A stretch of DNA of 6,292 nucleotides from an uncultured Methanobrevibacter sp. Its GTDB lineage: Archaea; Methanobacteriota; Methanobacteria; Methanobacteriales; Methanobacteriaceae. This document shows, piece after piece, positions 3,401 through 6,292 of the stretch (within the stretch, counting starts at the first letter, position 1; the number at the start of each line of letters is the position of its first letter). The stretch lies in NCBI RefSeq assembly GCF_937906425.1, contig NZ_CALCYR010000316.1, positions 1 to 6,292 on the forward strand. Direction: 5' to 3'. The notes below the pieces were generated by a model. It searched no databases and was not told the DNA's origin. It saw nothing but the letters and a program-made list of their open reading frames with translations. Position numbers and translations under genes: made by a program.

Positions 3401-6292
3401 TGTTGAGTTTACTGGAAGCATGTATCTCTATGATGATTATCAAGTGTATGATGAAGATGCTGTTACCATAGAAATATTCGGTTATCTTGTTAATGCTCAT
3501 TCTGATGAGGATACTATCGTCCAAGTGACTGTTCCTAGTGAATATGAAGGTGCAATTTCCATCATGCTTTATGATGATTATGATGAATATACAATATTGG
3601 ATTGGGCTGTGGATGAGTTTGAAAACTATTTTGAAGATGATGGATACATAAGTTATATCATCCTTCCTGCAGATCTGGATTTATTCCCTGGATATTATGA
3701 GATATCCGTCAGATATTTTGATGCTGATAATGATTATGAGGTACGTTTCGATGGATTTATCCAATTGGATGAGGATGATCAGTATTATTATGATGAGGAT
3801 GCAGATGTGGGAATTAAAATCTATGATGTGGCTTTTTATGACAGTGATGATGAAATCGTTATAGTGACTGTTCCTAGTGACTATGAAGGAGTAATCTCCA
3901 TTTTTGTTTGGGATGAAGAGGAAGCAATATTCTCAGCTAATTTGGAAGACTTGGATAAGTTTGATGATGAGGGATATGCCGACTATTTCATTTATGCAAG
4001 CAATCTTGACTTAGGCCCTGGATATTATGATATTGAAGTCCTATTCGAAAATGACCTTTATGAGGTTCGTTTTTCAGGAATTATTGAATTGTATGAAGAT
4101 GAATGGGATTTTGATGGTGACTTCGGTTATGATATTTATGATTTTGTTAGCCTTAATGATGAGGATGCCCTTTTTATTTGGCATAATGGCAATATAGATG
4201 AGGGCAGAATCGAAATCACTGTTGATGATAATGACCCAGTTACAAGGGATCTTGATGAAGATTATGATGATCGTTGGACTATTGATGATTTAGGAATTGC
4301 TGAAAATGGAATTTACACCATAAGTGCAAAATATGTCTCTAATGATGAGGAGCAAATCATCTTTGAGGATAAAAAATTGTATGTAAGTGATATTCAAGTT
4401 AGAGCTGGGGATTGGAGTGTCTATGTTGATGACCCATTGTTTGTTTTAGCAATATATGGTGCAGGTGATGATACCAGTATTTCTGTAGATGGTTCTGATT
4501 CTGTTTCAGGACAAAGATTGCCTAATAGGGGTCCGCTTGTTTGGTATCTCTCTGATTTGGGAATAAGTTCTACAGGGGAATATGATCTTACACTTCACTT
4601 GTATGATGAGGATGGCAATTTGTTTGCTGATTATCCATGTGCCCTAGATGTAATTGGAATTGGAGAGGAATATTACAGATTAGTTCATAATATTGATTGG
4701 GACTACTTCACTTCAAGCACTCCTGTAGCAGCTTTATACTGTCCTGAAGGTAGTGAAGGTGCTATAAACATTGAAATTTATTATGCTGATGAGGATGATG
4801 ATGAATATCTTGATTATGAACTTTTATATGTCATTGATGATGAGATAAGCGCTTCCGATATAGATGATTTCAAAATCTGGACTTTGGCTGATTTAGGTAT
4901 TAATGAACCTGGCTGGCATTACGGAGTTGTCATTAAGGATTCTGATGATGAAATCATTTTTGAATTCGAATTCGGTGCAATGCTTTATCACGCAATCGAT
5001 ATATTTATTGATGGTGAGGCAGGTCTTAATTATGACTGGCTCGTTAATATTAATTCTCCTTTAGATAATGATGGTGAAGTCATTCTTATGATTGGTGATG
5101 AGGTCTATTTCAATGATACATTGAAGAATTTGGCTGCAGAATTTGGTGAAAACGGCAACGACATTAATTATCACTTTGGTCCAGTTAATTTTAACATCAC
5201 CATTGCTCCAGGTCACTATGATGATGTAATGGTTTACTATAATGGATTTGATGGATATAGGACTGACAGTTCTGTGAATGAGGATAATCCAAGTTCACTT
5301 GACTTCGTCATTGATTATGATTTTGATTGGAATGTTAGGGGTGTTTATTATGAATACACAGATGATGGTGTCATAGATATTTGGTATAATGATAATATAA
5401 ATGGCGGCAGATTTGTAATCATTACAAAAGATGAAGATGGCAATGAATACACTTCCTCTTATAAGGATTATAATGAAGACCATAATGACAGATGGGAACT
5501 TAATGAACTCAATATTCCTAATGCTGGAGAATTTTCATCTATTGGAAAATATAATCTGACATTAAAATACATATCTGATGATGATAATGAGATTATTCGT
5601 GATGATAAAATATTACAGATTCTTGCCATCTGTCCTAAATATGATGAGTATGTTGATATGGACTGTCCATATCCTGTACTTGTAATCGAACAAATCAGTG
5701 ATGTGACTGAAATTAGGGTGAATGGAGATTTAATAGAATCTGAAGGTGTAAAAGTACCTACTAGAGGCTATGTCGCTTGGGATTTATCTGATTTAGGAAT
5801 AAGTTCTGCTGGTGAATATATAATTAGCATAGACTCCTATGATGCTGAAGGCAATTTCCTTTCCAACTTTGAATATGTCTTATATGTAAATGATCCTGAA
5901 CTGGATAATGATGGTTTCAGAGTAATTGTAAACTTCTATTGGAATTATATATTAGATACTCCAGTATTCGGTTTATACTGTCCTGAAGGTTCACAAGGCG
6001 ATATAAGCATAGAGGTTTATGGTCCTGATGATAATGAAGCTCTTTTAAATACAGTTTCTGATTCAATATCTGCATCTGATATTGGCAATATTAAATCCTG
6101 GACTTACGGTGATTTAGGACTTGATATTAGCGGTGAATGGCATGATTATAGATTTGTAATCAAGGATGGTGATGGCAATATCATTAGAAATGCTTGGGAT
6201 GATGAAATCGGTGAAGTATATAAGTCAGGTTTTTTCCTTCATCCTATAGATTATATTGGGGTTGAGGAAAACACTTTCCTTAATGATCAATG
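399..6292 (+). CDS. Giant secreted adhesin-like protein, 5' part (1964 codons, open at right edge)
   Basis: The frame starting at ATG 399 has no stop to the end of the window, where it breaks inside a codon (TG). The start is supported by the Shine-Dalgarno site and by the signal peptide that follows immediately. The order is: signal peptide 1-24; acidic Ser/Asp/Asn linker 25-137; four Ig-like repeats 138-507; Asp/Glu hinge 508-522; parallel beta-helix 523-904; three acidic modules 908-1232; and a supermodule of about 400 residues from 1244, repeated from 1644. No enzyme active site is apparent. In methanogens of this type, secreted proteins combining Ig-like repeats with beta-helices are called adhesin-like proteins and are thought to mediate contact with other cells, host surfaces or polysaccharides. 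That role is inferred here, not shown. The protein is strikingly acidic with few Lys and Arg, so a very low pI is expected. The C-terminus and its anchor (pseudomurein-binding repeats, a membrane helix or another type) are outside the window. Absence of a stop also means the true length is unknown. Confidence 0.93.
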   Translation, partial: MKNKHIVIVSLILLTILTMGAASASDLDDGLAVDDSGDDLSVSSVDSYVIYENSGDLVADDSSDLISSDNPKEIDSKSISKNYLSDGNETIYINDTGYGNGSYFDNETSLDNGTDFGNGTDLNGTDFGNGTDLNVTVLESILNVSASNIVYGEIGEINIILTDSNGNLINGTIDVFLNDREVSYDIEGMDILSLANLPAGEYNCTVIFNGSAYYSYSSASTSFVVSKAQSLLSVSVEDIFYGEVAVVSVSVTDLNSNPVSGMVILALPDCNATVGVVDGFGSYSASGLDVGNYSVMAIFLGGENYLGSSNSTVFAVIENDVGNETNVTVLDSVIAVSAEDIVYGEDCIIVISLTDVNGSPIDGTVEFVLDGNAYVLDIADGVGQLVLSDLNAGAYALNAIYSGDENYASSSVSNVIIVQRVDTILDLSVDVDDGITVIVHLFDINENPVSGNLELYFDDCAYTVETDEEGLAYLELEELEPGEYVLVANYPGDDNHLNTNMSVTFEIEDDDEGDDDEGDEDETIVTPENFFDFFDENGLMTTEARFLVFEGEFSASELYISSITINDDVRIEGRDAVLNDTRIIIGEGVDCEINDLVLNYAGDGDLIYVGGASSFVFKNNLIDYSSSSNLSCAVNITNCDFVDVIGNSIDIYGQSYVYGINIDSMDFYIYSNAITVDSEYYASAISINGPSLGDVMSNNINVRAEKMAYSINTNPEGGLQVRYIDNEIWARSYFAVGIYDDSEEIRNNNIELEANYAYGIVVLSGGTLVKGNQVTLDTTNEGDDDDVSDAELEIGTAGIVVKTDSEDLVTITGNDVDSNDQSVSLLSGSSEITDNKLNGYVNVESEGNTISNNKIFTDEEYAIVISSSGNEISNNKLVADGNEGDDAVNDENGENDIGDNRGRQILTEGDVTIEIVEDEFYYMNDEEAIVMLTLPEDYEGCIVITGPGVGDLFEKELDDIEYEYEYDDGFITYYIYPADLDYYPNIYEITVRFFNVDGDVDVEFTGSMYLYDDYQVYDEDAVTIEIFGYLVNAHSDEDTIVQVTVPSEYEGAISIMLYDDYDEYTILDWAVDEFENYFEDDGYISYIILPADLDLFPGYYEISVRYFDADNDYEVRFDGFIQLDEDDQYYYDEDADVGIKIYDVAFYDSDDEIVIVTVPSDYEGVISIFVWDEEEAIFSANLEDLDKFDDEGYADYFIYASNLDLGPGYYDIEVLFENDLYEVRFSGIIELYEDEWDFDGDFGYDIYDFVSLNDEDALFIWHNGNIDEGRIEITVDDNDPVTRDLDEDYDDRWTIDDLGIAENGIYTISAKYVSNDEEQIIFEDKKLYVSDIQVRAGDWSVYVDDPLFVLAIYGAGDDTSISVDGSDSVSGQRLPNRGPLVWYLSDLGISSTGEYDLTLHLYDEDGNLFADYPCALDVIGIGEEYYRLVHNIDWDYFTSSTPVAALYCPEGSEGAINIEIYYADEDDDEYLDYELLYVIDDEISASDIDDFKIWTLADLGINEPGWHYGVVIKDSDDEIIFEFEFGAMLYHAIDIFIDGEAGLNYDWLVNINSPLDNDGEVILMIGDEVYFNDTLKNLAAEFGENGNDINYHFGPVNFNITIAPGHYDDVMVYYNGFDGYRTDSSVNEDNPSSLDFVIDYDFDWNVRGVYYEYTDDGVIDIWYNDNINGGRFVIITKDEDGNEYTSSYKDYNEDHNDRWELNELNIPNAGEFSSIGKYNLTLKYISDDDNEIIRDDKILQILAICPKYDEYVDMDCPYPVLVIEQISDVTEIRVNGDLIESEGVKVPTRGYVAWDLSDLGISSAGEYIISIDSYDAEGNFLSNFEYVLYVNDPELDNDGFRVIVNFYWNYILDTPVFGLYCPEGSQGDISIEVYGPDDNEALLNTVSDSISASDIGNIKSWTYGDLGLDISGEWHDYRFVIKDGDGNIIRNAWDDEIGEVYKSGFFLHPIDYIGVEENTFLNDQ
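471..809 (+). other. Acidic Ser/Asp/Asn-rich linker with clustered N-glycosylation sequons (residues 25-137)
   Basis: Low-complexity sequence follows the signal peptide, first Asp/Ser-rich (for example DLDDGLAVDDSGDDLSVSS), then Asn/Gly/Thr-rich. Nine N-x-S/T sequons occur within 49 residues, with Asn at 88, 94, 100, 106, 112, 118, 123, 129 and 134. It is probably an unstructured, possibly glycosylated spacer that lifts the Ig-like repeats from the N-terminus. It has no recognised fold. Confidence 0.7.
732..797 (+). repeat. Exact 33-bp tandem duplication encoding NGTDFGNGTDL twice
   Basis: The units at 732-764 and 765-797 are identical over all 33 bases and keep the reading frame. Each encodes two N-G-T sequons. 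Perfect identity at third positions points to a recent duplication, for example by slippage or unequal crossing over. Confidence 0.95.
810..1919 (+). repeat. Four tandem Ig-like repeats (residues 138-507)
   Basis: The units are about residues 138-227, 228-329, 330-421 and 422-507. The first three share an opening pattern (I/S-x-V-S-A/V-x-x-I-x-YGE), and all four carry a T/F-D-x-N-x-x-P/L-x-x-G strand with a closing pattern, (L)-x-x-G-x-Y-x-(V/L)-x-(A/V)-x-(Y/F). Examples of that close are LSDLNAGAYALNAIYSGDEN in repeat 3 and LEPGEYVLVANYPGDDN in repeat 4. This matches the bacterial/archaeal Ig-like group 3 style common in surface proteins. Repeat 4 lacks the YGE segment and is the most divergent. 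Repeats 1 and 3 are both preceded by Asn-Val-Thr-Val-Leu-(Glu/Asp)-Ser in nearly identical DNA (798-818 and 1374-1394), suggesting that they arose by duplication. The likely role is a stalk. Confidence 0.85.
1920..1964 (+). repeat. Asp/Glu hinge with a 15-bp tandem duplication (residues 508-522)
   Basis: Thirteen of the fifteen residues are Asp or Glu and the other two are Gly. The 15-base unit encoding DDDEG is present exactly twice (1923-1937 and 1938-1952), followed by a degenerate continuation DEDE. It separates the Ig-like stalk from the beta-helix and is probably a flexible or cation-binding hinge. Confidence 0.85.
1965..3110 (+). other. Right-handed parallel beta-helix domain (residues 523-904)
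   Basis: The domain opens with a segment like TPENFFDFFDENGLM, followed by hydrophobic strands (LYISSITI, VRIEGRDAVL) that look like the cap and first coils. Regular coils of about 20-25 residues follow, with Asn-rich turns such as KNNLI, IGNSIDI, YSNAITV, MSNNINV, RNNNIEL, ITDNKLNG, ISNNKIF and ISNNKLV. This is the parallel beta-helix repeat pattern of NosD/pectate-lyase-like folds. No lyase or hydrolase catalytic set is evident, so binding to a polysaccharide or surface is more likely than cleavage. An acidic loop (NEGDDDDVSDAE) and a second one (DGNEGDDAVNDENGEND) interrupt or close the helix. Confidence 0.75.
3120..4094 (+). repeat. Three highly acidic tandem modules A1-A3 (residues 908-1232)
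   Basis: The units are about 3120-3452 (111 aa), 3453-3794 (114 aa) and 3795-4094 (100 aa). Shared blocks in order are: E-[DG]-x-V/D-x-I-x-I; a strand ending in LPEDYEGCIVI, VPSEYEGAISI or VPSDYEGVISI; an acidic variable loop; and a close of PADLDYYPNIYEITVRF, PADLDLFPGYYEISVRY or ASNLDLGPGYYDIEVLF. By my count the three contain 92 Asp/Glu and only 7 Lys/Arg in 325 residues, with many Tyr. I do not recognise a named family. The closing strand pattern (L-x-x-x-P-G-x-Y-x-I-x-V) suggests a divergent Ig-like sandwich. Sub-domain iv of the following supermodule (ending APGHYDDVMVYY) looks like a fourth, distant copy. Confidence 0.8.
3279..3296 (+). repeat. In-frame hexanucleotide repeat (GAATAT)x3
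   Basis: Three perfect copies encode Glu-Tyr three times in the variable acidic loop of module A1. Modules A2 and A3 have no equivalent, so this is a local expansion. Confidence 0.9.
4128..5327 (+). repeat. Supermodule B, complete copy B1 (residues 1244-1643)
   Basis: About 400 residues made of four sub-domains: i 4128-4391, ii 4392-4655, iii 4656-4997, iv 4998-5327. Sub-domains i-iii each contain W-x3-D-L-G-I (Trp at residues 1293, 1382 and 1494). The motif is followed by G-x-[YW] or G-[IW]-[YH] and a strand leading to an acidic turn such as YDEDGNLF or KDSDDEIIF. Sub-domain iii begins with a strand ALYCPEGSEGAINIEIY that is nearly repeated in B2. Sub-domain iv lacks the Trp motif and resembles the A modules. 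Equivalent motifs recur 401-413 codons downstream, which defines the supermodule. I know no named family for it. Confidence 0.75.
5328..6292 (+). repeat. Supermodule B, second copy B2, cut by the window edge (residues 1644-1964)
   Basis: It repeats the order of B1: i 5328-5624, ii 5625-5891, iii 5892-6248 and the first 14 codons of what should be iv. Trp motifs are at residues 1699, 1794 and 1901. Paired landmarks are IWHNGN/IWYNDN (offset 1203 bases), SDLGISSTGEY/SDLGISSAGEY (offset 1236) and LYCPEGSEG/LYCPEGSQG (offset 1239). The drift in offset shows insertions in B2, one lying before the KYNLTLKY strand of sub-domain i. Further copies may continue beyond the window. Confidence 0.75.

Noticed and set aside
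3271..3471. Plus-strand open frame of 66 codons, Met/Leu-rich and apparently hydrophobic
   Set aside because: It is an out-of-frame reading of ATGATG/GATGAT-rich DNA inside the giant gene, which makes Met and Leu runs that mimic a membrane protein.
3267..3524. Minus-strand open frame of 85 codons, Ile-rich
   Set aside because: It is the antisense of GAT/GAA/TAT-rich codons of modules A1-A2. The Ile/Ser richness is a by-product of that composition.
5295..5483. Minus-strand open frame of 62 codons, Ile-rich
   Set aside because: Antisense shadow inside supermodule B, with the same compositional cause as the other shadows.
4590..6190. Repeated acidic turns (DEDGN, DSDDE, DEDGN, DAEGN, DGDGN) as EF-hand or dockerin calcium loops
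   Set aside because: They lack the full 12-residue D-x-[DN]-x-[DN]-G...E spacing and sit in what look like beta-turns, so a canonical EF-hand is not supported. A looser cation site remains possible.
399..6292. Possible frameshift or pseudogene, given the very long gene
   Set aside because: I followed the frame codon by codon from 399 to the edge and found no stop, and the module pattern continues in the same frame.

Overview
The window looks like part of the chromosome of a Methanobrevibacter-type methanogenic archaeon (Methanobacteriales). The evidence is the very AT-rich DNA, the archaeal-type signals, and one huge secreted protein that combines a short signal peptide, an Asp/Ser/Asn-rich linker, Ig-like repeats and a parallel beta-helix. 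That design is known in the large adhesin-like protein families of gut and rumen methanogens. The organism assignment is inference from style, not a match to a known sequence.

Layout. Positions 7-330 on the minus strand hold a complete small gene for a 107-residue, highly charged, helical protein that I do not recognise. Positions 331-398 are a 68-base divergent intergenic region with candidate promoters for both genes and a clear ribosome binding site for the right-hand gene. From 399 to the right edge (6292) a single plus-strand reading frame stays open for 1964 codons with no stop. It is the 5' part of a giant cell-surface protein whose C-terminus and anchor lie outside the window.

The giant protein reads, in order: signal peptide (residues 1-24); acidic Ser/Asp-rich linker ending in a dense cluster of N-glycosylation sequons built partly by an exact 33-bp tandem duplication (25-137); four Ig-like repeats of about 90 residues (138-507); a 15-residue Asp/Glu hinge made by a 15-bp tandem duplication (508-522); a right-handed parallel beta-helix (523-904); three extremely acidic, Tyr-rich modules of about 100-114 residues (A1-A3, 908-1232); and a supermodule of about 400 residues (B) present once complete (1244-1643) and once cut by the window edge (1644-1964). 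The B supermodule contains a repeated motif, W-x3-[DE]-L-[GN]-[IL], seen six times.

The two genes are divergently transcribed and nothing in the sequence ties them to one function. The most unusual content is the C-terminal half of the large protein (about 3110 onward). I cannot assign its modules to a named family, although their terminal strand pattern suggests they are divergent Ig-like beta-sandwiches.
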